A stretch of DNA of 64,000 nt from Oculatella sp. LEGE 06141 (lineage in GTDB: Bacteria > Cyanobacteriota > Cyanobacteriia > Elainellales > Elainellaceae), in the NCBI RefSeq assembly GCF_015207605.1, contig NZ_JADEWO010000033.1:18644-82643 (forward strand), given 5' to 3'. Position numbers and translations under genes: made by a program. The notes beneath the pieces were generated by a model, which was not told where the DNA came from, ran no database searches, and saw only the letters and a program-made list of their open reading frames with translations. How positions within the stretch are numbered: position 1 is the stretch's first letter; each line of letters starts with the position of its first letter. Shown piece after piece: positions 51,554-60,801 of this stretch.

Positions 51554-54520
51554 ATGACGCAGCCTTCTCCTCAAAAGCAGACTGGGCAACGACTAAATCA
51601 ATCTTCTAACCAGCAACAACGTTCGAGACAGGGTAACGCAGGCCGAGTAGATGCTGCTCGTCGTCAAGAGCCTGCATTGTCCTCAGGACAACGGTCAAAA
51701 GGCTTACAAGCCAAAGTTACCTTGTGGGCGATCGCCGTTAGCGTTTTACCAGTGCTGGCGATTGGCGGCGCAACTTACTATCTCGGTAGCCAAGCCGTTG
51801 CCAGACAAACCGAAGCCAGAGAACAGGGCGAATTGCTCAGTTGGGTCGATGCCGAACAGACGTTTCAGAGGCAACTGGCGCTGGTGCTGCTGGGTACAGG
51901 AGCAACGGCTGCTCTATCCGGAGCGATCGCGGCTATTCTGGCGAAGCGAGCGGTGCGTCCAGTGATTGAGACGGCAGCCACCTCGACCACGTTGGTAAAT
52001 CGCTTACGGCGCGATCGCAACGACCTTCCTTCCCCTGCTGTTGGCCGCGATGAAATGACGATGCTGGAGAGCAACATCAATTTCATCAAAGATCAATTGC
52101 CGGAGATGCTCTGGAAACAAGAGGCCAAAACAGAGCGATCGCGAGTGTTTCTCACCATCACCCGCCACATTCGAGAAGCCCGCACTGAATCGGATGTGTT
52201 CAAAGTTGCCGTAGAAGCCGTTCGCAATGTCTTACGAGTCGATCGGGTTGCGGTCTTTCGCTTCGACCAGAACTGGAACGGTACCTGTGTAGAAGAGTCG
52301 GTTGCATCCGGGCTTCCCAAGATGCTGTGGACTCCAACCGCCGATACCTGGTTTGAGAAGAACGCCATTCAGCACTATCAAAATGGACGAGTACAGGCAG
52401 TCGACAGCATTTATCAATCCGATCTGGACGATGCAACCATTGGCTCGCTAGAAACCTTTGCGGTTAAAGCATTTCTCACGGCTCCTATCCTCAAAGACGA
52501 TGAACTGGTGGGTTTACTCGTTGGGCATCAATGCACTGAAGCACGAGTCTGGGACGCGTCTGAAATTGACTTATTTACTCAATTAGCGATCCAGATGGGA
52601 TATGCTCTCGACTATGCCAATCTGCTAGAGCAAGTTGATACCAGAGCCGACCAGGCGCAGCTCTGCATCACCATTACTCGTCAAATTCGAGAGTCGCTTA
52701 ATGAGGAAGATGTCCTTAAAACCACCGTCGAAGAAATTCGTAAAGTGTTAACTGCGGATCGGGTTGTTGTATACAGCTTCGATCCAGACTGGTACGGCAC
52801 CGTGATTGCAGAGTCGGTGGTGCCCGGTTTTCCGAAGGCACTACGAGCCAAAATCAAAGATCCCTGCTTTGCAGAGGGCTTTGTTGCCCAATATCAGGCG
52901 GGACGCGTTCAGGCCACAAACAACATTTATGAAGCTGGACTGACCCCTTGTTATCTCAAACAATTAGAACCCTTTTCCGTTAAAGCCAATCTGGTTGCAC
53001 CCATTCTCAACAACGAGAAGCTGTTTGGGCTGTTGATTGCCCATCAGTGTTCTGGCCCACGAGAGTGGCAAAAGCCTGAAATCGATTTGTTTTCCCAACT
53101 GGCGCTTCAGGTGGGGTTTGCGCTTGATCATGCCAGGCTGTTGCAGCGCATTGATGCGGAAGGGAGCCTCACCCAAATGCTGGCAGACATCACCCGTCGG
53201 ATTCGAGCCTCACTGAATGAGGAAGATGTCCTGAAGACGACGGTTGAAGAGATTCGTAAAGCCTTAAGTGCTGACCGGGTTGTTGTATACAGCTTCGATC
53301 CAGACTGGTATGGTACCGTGATTGCTGAGTCGGTGGTGATCGGGTTTCCTAAGGCGTTGCGAGCCAAGATTAAAGATCCCTGCTTTGCGGAAGGCTATGT
53401 TTCTCAGTACCAGGCGGGGCGTGTGCAGGCGACCAAAAACATTTACGAAGCTGGGCTGACTCCCTGTTACCTTAAACAATTAGAACCCTTTGCCGTTAAA
53501 GCTAACCTGGTTGCGCCCATTCTCAAAGACGAGAAGCTGTTTGGGCTGTTGATTGCTCATCAGTGTTCTGGCCCACGAGACTGGCAGAAGTCTGAAATTG
53601 ATTTGTTTTCCCAACTGGCTCTCCAGTTGGGGTTTGCGCTCGACCATGCCAGGCTGCTGGCTCAGTTTGAGCAGATGTCTCACACTGCTGAGGATGCCTC
53701 CTATGAAGACCGTCAGCAACGGCAGGTATTGCAACAGCAAGTGACTGAATCTCTGCACAGTAGTCAGGCGATCGTCCAACGGCTGGCAAAAAGTGCTTCT
53801 CAGCAAATGGAGGTGGTTACAGCGATTCACACACGGATGCAGGCGTTGGTTGATACGGCGCAAGGAATCAGTGCATCGGCTCAACGAGCCGTACAGCAGG
53901 ATCAACGGCTTGACCAGACTATGCAGGTGGGGCAGGACTTAATCAATCGACTGCTGGAGGGCACCACTGTCGTTCGTGAAACAGTGGATACTGCCACGCA
54001 AAAATTTAAGCAGTTAGAGCAGCCGTCTCAAAAGCTGTCGCAGGTGGTGGCCTCTATGAGTAAGATGGCTTCTCAAACAAAGCTGCAAGCAATGAACGCT
54101 GCCCTTAAATCGGCTTCCAGCGGTGCAACGGCTCTGGATTTTGCCACGATGGCTGAGAAAGTACTGTCGTTGTCTCAACAGTTGGATGCTGATATTAGCT
54201 CTATTCGATTGTTGGTTGCAGAACTGCAAGGCGGCATGAACGAAGCGATCGCCAATATGGAAACAGGAGCCGAACGAGCGTTCGCTGAAACTGAATTGAG
54301 CGACGAACTACACCAGAGCCTCAGCCAAATGACGGACATTAACACCGAGCTAATTGAGCTGATTGAAGAGGTGGCTCGAGCCTCTGCAACCCAGGTGGAT
54401 ATTTCCACGGCAGCCAATCGAGCGGTGCTACAGGTCGCTAATCTCGCTAGTCAAACGTCTGATCAAACCGCTTCAGTTGCTCAATCCTTTGCCAGACTGG
54501 CCGAATTCACGCAAGACTGA
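51554..54520 (+). CDS. PixJ-like chemoreceptor with tandem GAF domains
   Basis: A 988-residue membrane receptor. A basic Gln-rich N-terminus is followed by TM1 (about 55-77), a short loop, TM2 (107-130), a HAMP-like segment and three GAF domains at about 196-352, 366-530 and 538-700. The last two are near-identical. GAF2 has DPCF (436-439) and Cys466; GAF3 has DPCF (608-611) and Cys638. This is the DXCF pattern of cyanobacteriochromes with 28-residue spacing, but the canonical Cys-His is Cys-Tyr in both. GAF1 lacks both Cys. A methyl-accepting helical domain follows, with a degenerate tip (KLQAMNAALKSASSG, 843-857). A role in light-directed motility is inferred. Confidence 0.85.
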   Translation: MTQPSPQKQTGQRLNQSSNQQQRSRQGNAGRVDAARRQEPALSSGQRSKGLQAKVTLWAIAVSVLPVLAIGGATYYLGSQAVARQTEAREQGELLSWVDAEQTFQRQLALVLLGTGATAALSGAIAAILAKRAVRPVIETAATSTTLVNRLRRDRNDLPSPAVGRDEMTMLESNINFIKDQLPEMLWKQEAKTERSRVFLTITRHIREARTESDVFKVAVEAVRNVLRVDRVAVFRFDQNWNGTCVEESVASGLPKMLWTPTADTWFEKNAIQHYQNGRVQAVDSIYQSDLDDATIGSLETFAVKAFLTAPILKDDELVGLLVGHQCTEARVWDASEIDLFTQLAIQMGYALDYANLLEQVDTRADQAQLCITITRQIRESLNEEDVLKTTVEEIRKVLTADRVVVYSFDPDWYGTVIAESVVPGFPKALRAKIKDPCFAEGFVAQYQAGRVQATNNIYEAGLTPCYLKQLEPFSVKANLVAPILNNEKLFGLLIAHQCSGPREWQKPEIDLFSQLALQVGFALDHARLLQRIDAEGSLTQMLADITRRIRASLNEEDVLKTTVEEIRKALSADRVVVYSFDPDWYGTVIAESVVIGFPKALRAKIKDPCFAEGYVSQYQAGRVQATKNIYEAGLTPCYLKQLEPFAVKANLVAPILKDEKLFGLLIAHQCSGPRDWQKSEIDLFSQLALQLGFALDHARLLAQFEQMSHTAEDASYEDRQQRQVLQQQVTESLHSSQAIVQRLAKSASQQMEVVTAIHTRMQALVDTAQGISASAQRAVQQDQRLDQTMQVGQDLINRLLEGTTVVRETVDTATQKFKQLEQPSQKLSQVVASMSKMASQTKLQAMNAALKSASSGATALDFATMAEKVLSLSQQLDADISSIRLLVAELQGGMNEAIANMETGAERAFAETELSDELHQSLSQMTDINTELIELIEEVARASATQVDISTAANRAVLQVANLASQTSDQTASVAQSFARLAEFTQD

Positions 54521-54591
54521 CCGCCCCAGTGGGACTGGTTAGCTTGCGATCGCCTGATCTGTGCTATCTTCCTCAACCCCCAACCATCGCC

Positions 54592-56475
54592 ATGGATCGT
54601 GCATTTGGTAAGCGAGACCGCCTATATCAACTGTTTGCTCAAGAAGCACAGAACATCTTACAGCAGATGCAAGAAAACTTGCTAGAACTGCCCCATCGTC
54701 CAACGGCTTTTAAGGTGCATTGTCTGATTCGCTCGGCACAGACGCTTAAGGACGGCGCAGCTCAGGTGCATTTACCTGGGATTGAAACGTTGGCTGAGCG
54801 GCTTGAGCAAAGCTTTCGCTTGCTTCAGCAAGGCAATATTGTTATCAAGCCAGATCTGGCTACCCTGTTGCTTCAGGCATATGGGTGTTTGCAAGTGCCT
54901 TTAACGGCTCAAGTGCAAACGGGACAATATGATGCGGTTGAAGCGTTAGCCAAAGCAGAGCCGATCTTTGCTCAGCTTGACGATAAACTGCGATCGGCTT
55001 CAACGTCTGCTGTTGAGCATCCGGCCACGGTCGATCGATCGGCCAATGTCATTCGGTTGATTCTCTCTACAGAAATTCCTCAAGCGTTGGAGCAGCTAGA
55101 AGCGGTTTTGGCGAGTTCAGATGCTTATAGCCTGCCCGACAACTTGCGAACGCAGCTAGATGTGTTCTTAGGATTTGGTGAAATGCTGAATCTGTCAGAG
55201 TTTACAACCATTTCTAAGATGACGCTGTCTGCACTGCAAACAAGTCCGCAAACGGCTGCGACGATTGGACAACTGGCTCTCACCGGGTTTCGTGCGGCTC
55301 AGCGAGCTGCTTTGAAAGATATAGCTGAGTCTACCTCTACTCTGCAAGGAGCCACAGTTAATCCAGAACAGACCACGTCACCCATTTCATTGCTGGTTTC
55401 ACCGCTAGAGCAGGCACGTGCTGTGGTGACATCTACAAGTTCGGCTGAGATCGCACCTAATGCTAAACCGGATCTTCAATTGGTCAAGGCGATCTCAGTG
55501 AATGCCCTGGGGGTGCCAGAAGTACGATTAAAGACGGCAAATTTGTTGGTTTGGGTCACTGGCTCTTATGCCTTCGCCTTGCCTTCCAGGATCATTGAAG
55601 AAATTTTGATTCCGGATAGCGACCAGGTAGTTTGCTCTAAACAGCAGCGGTTTTTGCACTGGTGCGATCGCATGATTCCGCTGTATCACGATTCGACCCT
55701 GCTGGAAGTGCCTTCTAAACGCGCTACTGGCAGGGATTCTGCACCTAATTCATCCTCTGACCCCATTTTGGTACTCCGGCAACAGCAGCAGGTGATTGCA
55801 CTGGAGATAGAGATCGATTGGTTGATTATGGAGCCAGAGCTGAACATTGAAATGATGGAGAAGTCGAGCGATCGTCCGGCTTACATTTGCGGTTCTACTC
55901 TTTGGAACGGGCAATTGGTTCAGGTGGTTGACATGATGGTGTTGCTCAGCCAAACAGGACACTTTGAGGCAACGGCGATCGCGGCTGAAGAACCGGACTT
56001 AACTGAGGTGCTTAGAAGTGTGCCTGTTTCACTAGAGAGTCGGCGCAAAGCTCTTTTGTCTCACTCCCTTGCAACAGCCGCAACCGTGCTGGTGGTTGAT
56101 GATTCAATGACGATGCAAGGAATGATATCGTCCACGTTGCAGCAGGCAGGATATCAGGTTGTACAGGCTCGGGATGGACGAGAAGCGATCGCGCAGTTGC
56201 AACAGCATCCAGCAATACAATTGGTGATTAGCGACATCGACATGCCTAACATGAATGGGTTCGAGTTTCTCACCCATCGGCGCAAAGATCCGCTCCTGGC
56301 CAACGTTCCAGTGGTCATTATCAGCACTCGCGGTGATAAGCAATATCGCCAGCTAGCCAGCCAATTAGGAGCGGTGGCCTATTTTACGAAACCCTACAAT
56401 GAGGCAGAGTTATTAAAGACGATTCACCCCATTCTGGAGCAAAGTACACCTACACCAATCCGATTTAGCCAGTAG
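54592..56475 (+). CDS. CheA-like protein without a kinase domain (HPt*-CheW-REC)
   Basis: A 627-residue protein. Residues 5-110 have the HPt fold (LYQLFAQEAQNILQQMQENLLEL then CLIRSAQTLKDGAAQV), but the phosphorylated His of the H-[ST]-L-K motif is Gln (Q50). A second helical region follows. Where the histidine kinase ATPase should be, the chain goes straight to a CheW-like domain (LLVWVTGSYAFALPSRIIEEILIP, from about residue 320). The end is an intact receiver domain (VLVVDDSMTMQGMI, Asp548 in ISDIDMP, and final K in FTKPY). It starts 71 bp after the receptor. It cannot autophosphorylate as read; it may bridge receptor arrays to another kinase. Confidence 0.85.
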   Translation: MDRAFGKRDRLYQLFAQEAQNILQQMQENLLELPHRPTAFKVHCLIRSAQTLKDGAAQVHLPGIETLAERLEQSFRLLQQGNIVIKPDLATLLLQAYGCLQVPLTAQVQTGQYDAVEALAKAEPIFAQLDDKLRSASTSAVEHPATVDRSANVIRLILSTEIPQALEQLEAVLASSDAYSLPDNLRTQLDVFLGFGEMLNLSEFTTISKMTLSALQTSPQTAATIGQLALTGFRAAQRAALKDIAESTSTLQGATVNPEQTTSPISLLVSPLEQARAVVTSTSSAEIAPNAKPDLQLVKAISVNALGVPEVRLKTANLLVWVTGSYAFALPSRIIEEILIPDSDQVVCSKQQRFLHWCDRMIPLYHDSTLLEVPSKRATGRDSAPNSSSDPILVLRQQQQVIALEIEIDWLIMEPELNIEMMEKSSDRPAYICGSTLWNGQLVQVVDMMVLLSQTGHFEATAIAAEEPDLTEVLRSVPVSLESRRKALLSHSLATAATVLVVDDSMTMQGMISSTLQQAGYQVVQARDGREAIAQLQQHPAIQLVISDIDMPNMNGFEFLTHRRKDPLLANVPVVIISTRGDKQYRQLASQLGAVAYFTKPYNEAELLKTIHPILEQSTPTPIRFSQ

Positions 56476-57141
56476 CTTTCTAGCCCTACCCTTCTAGCTT
56501 GACTTGATCCATCAGGCAGTAAAGCAAAGCAAGTGAGACCAACCGTTGAAGAGCGCGCAAAGAATAGTTGAGGAATATTTATAGTAGTTGAGGAATATTT
56601 ATAGTATCGGTTTGAAGAGTAGACAACTGAAAAAGCAAACGTACCAGAGGCATTGACGAACCAGGAGCTATGCCGTTGTCCTGGCTTCTGGTGGTAGCGC
56701 TTTGAGGGGGCAGTGCGGTGAGAAATGGCGCTCAAACCCGCGTTGCCCAGGGAATTTCCAGCCGCAGCAAGGCTCAACCATCGCAGTACCACTCGTTTTG
56801 ACCAGGTGGACTGTGACTGAACCGCACGGAGTCTGGATAAATCCCTTTTGCCCCGTCGTGAGCCAGGATCGCCCATCCCCACACTCGTTTGGAAAACAGG
56901 GGCATAAACATTAGCGTGTTTGCTTGGCAGGATTTTCCCACAGCAGTCACCATCCGTTTAGTCTAACTGTTCCAACCCGCCGCAATAGAATACGGCGCAA
57001 CAGATGACCGAGATTTCTACGCTTTTCTTGCTAAAGGCAGATAACCGCAGCGATCGCTCCTGTTAACCTCCTTTTATAGACAATTTGTCGCCTGCTTTAC
57101 AGACAAAATTACATTTAGCTAAATAGGAAAGGAGATAAACC
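56476..57141. other. 666-bp spacer with a 20-bp tandem duplication
   Basis: AGTTGAGGAATATTTATAGT is present twice in direct order at 56566-56605. Overlapping ORFs on both strands at 56424-56914 have unlikely, complementary Ser/Arg/Pro-rich compositions and no ribosome sites, so I treat them as shadows. No RNA gene is recognised. Confidence 0.5.
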
Positions 57142-57327
57142 ATGACCCATAGCAAAGATCAAGAGTCATCACCCACGAAAGGCCCAGCTAAGGCTCCTCA
57201 AGAAAACCAAACACCGGCAGTAGACCATCCTGGACAATACACAGCAGAAAAAGCTAAGGAACAGGATCAGAGTTCGGAGCAATCGGGTGTTGAGGGTAGC
57301 CCCAACCAGGGAACGGAATCACGGTAA
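57142..57327 (+). CDS. Small disordered hydrophilic protein
   Basis: A 61-residue protein rich in Gln, Glu, Ser, Pro and Lys, with no predicted order (HSKDQESSPTKGPAKAP then EKAKEQDQSSEQ). AGGAAAGGAGATAAACC before the ATG is a very strong ribosome site, and a strong terminator follows. Such proteins are often general-stress or desiccation-related, but I do not recognise a family. It lies upstream of, and convergent with, the Mn catalase. Confidence 0.6.
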   Translation: MTHSKDQESSPTKGPAKAPQENQTPAVDHPGQYTAEKAKEQDQSSEQSGVEGSPNQGTESR

Positions 57328-57438
57328 GTAGATCGAGGGGAGTGTTGATCGTGATGGCTCACTCCTCACTAGCTGCTTCCAGGGGGCAGTAAGGTATTGC
57401 CCCTTTTTGTACAGATTTGTACAGATCATTTTAGACAG

Positions 57439-57470
57439 AAAAGAGACGGCTTTCAAAGCCGTCTCTTTTT
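57439..57470 (+). terminator. Strong bidirectional-looking terminator
   Basis: AAAAGAGACGGCTTT and AAAGCCGTCTCTTTT form a long perfect stem (core 57442-57450 with 57458-57466) followed by T residues. It stands between the small disordered-protein gene and the convergent Mn catalase. Confidence 0.8.
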
Positions 57471-57669
57471 ATTGCGTTTGTTGCGTCGCTGAATGAATCA
57501 ATGAACGGTTGAAAGTGAACGGTTGAAAGATAAAGGCTCCGATCGCTTCCCAACTTCCCAAGTCTGGAGTTTGCCGATTAGGACAATTCCCCGACTTGAG
57601 GGTTGAGGCGCGAATTCATCTCATGTTCAGCAATGCTTTCTTTACAATCCTTTCAACAACGAAATGAAC

Positions 57670-58374
57670 CTACTGATGGGTGGGCTGAGCTTGCCCTTGA
57701 GGAGCGGGTTGAGCAATATACTTGAAGTTCTCGTCAGAGTTCCAGGGGCCTCGCTCATCCTTGCCGTTGGTTGACAGATTGTAGTAAATGTCTACCGTGT
57801 CATCAGGCTGTACGTTTCCAAAGAATGGATCGTCAAGCTTGCCCAAGGAATCCAACGCTTTCATGAACATCTTGGTGTGCGAGATTTCGCGGGTCAACAA
57901 ATGTACCAGCGTCTGCTTGGTGCCTTCGTCGGTGGCGAGCTTAATTAACGACTCGTAGGTTTGACGTGCGCCCGCTTCTGCGGCAATGTTGGCTCTCAGG
58001 TCGCGGACGACATCTCCGCCCTCATTGATGTAGCTGGCTGTCCAGGCGCTTCCCTGGCTGTCTAAAAAGTGGGGACCCATGCCGCGCACTGCAAATAATG
58101 AACTCTTGAAGGCTTCTGTTTGATCAACATTCTTGGTGTGTCCTTCAATGAGTTTGCCGATCATTTCTAGATGACCAAACTCTTCGATCGCAATGTCTTG
58201 AAGCATATCGCGAAGACCAGCATCCTCAACGTGAAAGGATTGTACCCAATATTGCAGAGCCGCCGTGAGTTCTCCAGTTGCTCCCCCAAACTGTTCCAGC
58301 AACAACTGAGCAAAACGTGGGTTTGCTTCGCCTGTATTGACGGTATGAATCGTTTCTTTCTTATGGAAAAACAT
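57670..58374 (-). CDS. Manganese catalase
   Basis: A 234-residue ferritin-like di-manganese catalase. The metal helices are visible: ATGELTAALQYWVQSF (Glu), AIEEFGHLEMIGKLIE (Glu-Glu-His) and later the Glu/His pair in EAGARQTYESL and HLLTREISHTKMFMKAL. It converts 2 H2O2 to O2 and water without haem. The start ATG at 58374 has GAGGAC nine bases upstream and gives the usual MFFHKK N-terminus; an upstream in-frame Met at 58404 is less likely. It stands alone, perhaps as a stress enzyme. The haloperoxidase elsewhere in the window also uses H2O2. Confidence 0.93.
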   Translation of the reverse strand: MFFHKKETIHTVNTGEANPRFAQLLLEQFGGATGELTAALQYWVQSFHVEDAGLRDMLQDIAIEEFGHLEMIGKLIEGHTKNVDQTEAFKSSLFAVRGMGPHFLDSQGSAWTASYINEGGDVVRDLRANIAAEAGARQTYESLIKLATDEGTKQTLVHLLTREISHTKMFMKALDSLGKLDDPFFGNVQPDDTVDIYYNLSTNGKDERGPWNSDENFKYIAQPAPQGQAQPTHQ

Positions 58375-58609
58375 TGGCAGTGTGTCCTCTTTATTATGCT
58401 GCACGGCTAGCTGAACGATGTTCCAACGCTGTTGAAATTCGTTGCCTTCCTTTGAATGGTAGAACTGCCCCCTCTGTAAAACGTGTTCCTAATGAAAGAG
58501 TTATGGGTGATACGGTTCTATCAAAAGCAGCACCTTTAAGGCGTTGCACCAGGCTGGTTTGGCCTCCAGCGATCGCCCATTACATGCAACGAGTTCACAC
58601 CCACCAGGC

Positions 58610-59173
58610 TCAACCAACCGCATGGAGCTGAGAACAGCGCTGGAGAAATGATTGGGCTTTAGCGGCGGCATCTGGGTTGTGCTGATGAGCCGGAGTTGGT
58701 CGAATAATGCCACCGAACAAGTCATCTAGTCCGTAGGGAGTAAAGAACTGCCATTCACCTTGCTTGCTCAGCCGCACCCCTACAGCCGTTGCCGTGTGTA
58801 ACCAGTTGGCTATCCCGTCTTCACTGCTGCTATAGGAGCACCGTCCCGATCGCCATCGGGCAAAGCTGGCCTGGTTTTTAACGTCAAATTGGTAGGTTGG
58901 AAAGTGCAGGGTTAGAGCTTCCTTGGCAGCAAGTTCCTGGGTGCGATCGCCATTTTGATCAAAAAAGGCAATATCAAAATCATTGATGATCAACTGACAG
59001 TCCTGACCAAACAGCGATCGCCAAACAGTATTGCGTACTGCGCCTCCTGCTAACCACCAGTCTGGTAATTGAAGCGGGGCGATCGCAGGTAGCACTGCGC
59101 CTACCGGAGAACTCTCTAAAATCAATTGGAGGCGATCGGTCGATGGAATCGCCTGGTCGGGTTCCATTGGCAT
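58610..59173 (-). CDS. Nucleotidyltransferase family protein (NTP_transf_6-like)
   Basis: A 187-residue protein. WWLAGGAVRNTVWRSLFG then IINDFDIAFFDQNGDRTQE contains the G-[GS]-x-x-R and D-x-D signature of a nucleotidyltransferase fold, consistent with the COG3575 group. It lacks an aminoglycoside-specific region. It follows the lysozyme gene by 33 bp on the same strand, so the two may be co-transcribed. The substrate is unknown. Confidence 0.75.
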   Translation of the reverse strand: MPMEPDQAIPSTDRLQLILESSPVGAVLPAIAPLQLPDWWLAGGAVRNTVWRSLFGQDCQLIINDFDIAFFDQNGDRTQELAAKEALTLHFPTYQFDVKNQASFARWRSGRCSYSSSEDGIANWLHTATAVGVRLSKQGEWQFFTPYGLDDLFGGIIRPTPAHQHNPDAAAKAQSFLQRCSQLHAVG

Positions 59174-59206
59174 GGGTTTCTCTACCTTCCAATAGCAACG
59201 TCATTA

Positions 59207-60502
59207 CTATCTCAAAAACAGCGTCCGCTCTGCATTACGGCGGCGTGTTAACCCCGCTAATACTCGCCCACCGGCCTTATTCCAGCGCAGAAATTCATTG
59301 GCAGCACCCCGGTAGTTCCCCTGGTTCAACAGCCTGAGTAGAGTTGATGTGCCGAGGGCGCGTTCACCCACGTTGTAGGTAAACGAAACCAGTGCCGAGA
59401 ACTGATTGTCCGTAAGAGGCACCTTCACCAAATTGTTGACCGCCGTTTCAAAACGCAGCAAATCTTGCCGGAGGAGCGCTTCTGCCTGGCTTTGAGTAAT
59501 TCTCATACCGGGGCGAACCCCTGTCGTTGTACCGTATCCAATCGTCCACACTCCAACGGCATCCCGATAAGCCGTTAATCTTAGCCCTTCAAACGACTTA
59601 AGCAGTTCTAGCCCCTGGGTATTGATTTGTCGCCGCTCTGACCCAATGACAAGCACTTTGCCATCGCGCAAAATTTGCACATCAGGACGATAGACATACC
59701 ACGTAGTTAGCCCATTGAAGAAAACCTGTTTACCCTGCTGATCTTTACCAAGTGCCACTCTAAGATGATTGTTTGTCGCTAGCGCGTAGCTGGAGATCGG
59801 CAGTACTGTATTCGCATTCAGCAGTTGTCGCTGACTATTGCTAAGAGCAGATGCTTGACCCGTGTTTTGTTTCAACCAGGTGCTAGCAATGGCTTTAAGA
59901 ACATAAACAGGAGCATTTAAATCTGGGTCTGATCCGGCTAAAATCACTTTGCCGTCGCGCAGAATTTGCACATCGGGGCGATAGGCGTACCAGGTATTTC
60001 GTCCCTGAAAAAAGAGTTGTTGCCCCTGAGCATTTTTGCCCAATGACACCCTTAAGTGGTTGTTGGGAACTGGACTGTAGCTTGAAATGGTCAGAACGGT
60101 ACCCGATTTGATGAGTTGTCGCTGGGTTTCTGTCAAAGTAGACGCACTGGCAGTGCTTTGTTTGAGCCAGGTGTCGGCGATCGCTTTAATAACATATACC
60201 GGAGCCGACGTACCCGTTTGAGACACCGTGGCGAGAGACATAATAGGCTGTCCGTCACGCCAGATTTGAACATCGGGGTTGTAGATATACCAGGTGTTTC
60301 GTCCTTTGAAGGAAAGTTGATTGCCCTGGTCGTCTTGTCCAAGAGTCACTTTAAGATGATTTGCGTCTACAGGCTGAATGGCAACAATAGGCAACTCGGT
60401 GCCTGCCTCAATTGACTGAAGCTGAGTATCGTCAAGCTGGGAACTTTGAGCGGTAGTTTGTTTCAGTAACGTGTCTAGAACAAATTTAAGAGAGTATGCC
60501 AT
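59207..60502 (-). CDS. GH24 lysozyme with three N-terminal repeats
   Basis: A 431-residue protein. Residues about 4-86, 102-187 and 197-282 are three homologous repeats of about 85 residues, each with T-x-L-K-Q, then NHL-[KR]-V-[TSA]-LG, then [FL]-x-G-x-x-TWY-x-Y-x-PDVQI-x-RDG. They look like binding or cell-wall-anchoring modules. The C-terminal 140 residues are a T4-type lysozyme (LKSFEGLRLTAYRDAVGVWTIGYGTTTG) with catalytic Glu (SFEGL), an Asp and a Thr in YRDAVG/GYGTT. No signal peptide is seen. It cleaves peptidoglycan, by family. The repeat module is not recognised. Confidence 0.85.
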   Translation of the reverse strand: MAYSLKFVLDTLLKQTTAQSSQLDDTQLQSIEAGTELPIVAIQPVDANHLKVTLGQDDQGNQLSFKGRNTWYIYNPDVQIWRDGQPIMSLATVSQTGTSAPVYVIKAIADTWLKQSTASASTLTETQRQLIKSGTVLTISSYSPVPNNHLRVSLGKNAQGQQLFFQGRNTWYAYRPDVQILRDGKVILAGSDPDLNAPVYVLKAIASTWLKQNTGQASALSNSQRQLLNANTVLPISSYALATNNHLRVALGKDQQGKQVFFNGLTTWYVYRPDVQILRDGKVLVIGSERRQINTQGLELLKSFEGLRLTAYRDAVGVWTIGYGTTTGVRPGMRITQSQAEALLRQDLLRFETAVNNLVKVPLTDNQFSALVSFTYNVGERALGTSTLLRLLNQGNYRGAANEFLRWNKAGGRVLAGLTRRRNAERTLFLR

Positions 60503-60801
60503 AGCTATAGGTTCTGCCCGTTGACGGCTGCCGTCACGGTCTGGACATTAAAGTATTCATCCCATTTAACTTGACAATGCTGCTGCCGCCAACTCACCTG
60601 CACTGGGTTCACGGTTCGTTCTGCTTCCAGCAGTTGCCCGTTAGATTGATTAGACTATGTTAATGGTTAGTACAGCAAATAGTTCGTACACCTACCGTTA
60701 GAGATGGGTTAAAAGCAGCAACTCTACTACATTCGCCCCTGAATTCTTCAATCGTGGGGGATCTTGAACAGACGTGACACTGAACTGACGAGTGAAATGC
60801 G
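60503..60801. other. 299-bp divergent promoter region
   Basis: Lies between the lysozyme (minus) and the MarR gene (plus). No repeat or operator motif is obvious, although the MarR-type regulator would be expected to bind here. Confidence 0.4.

Noticed and set aside
56424..56914. Overlapping ORFs on both strands (152 and 70 codons)
   Set aside because: Both have Ser/Arg/Pro-rich shadow composition, one overlaps the end of the CheA-like gene, and neither has a ribosome site.
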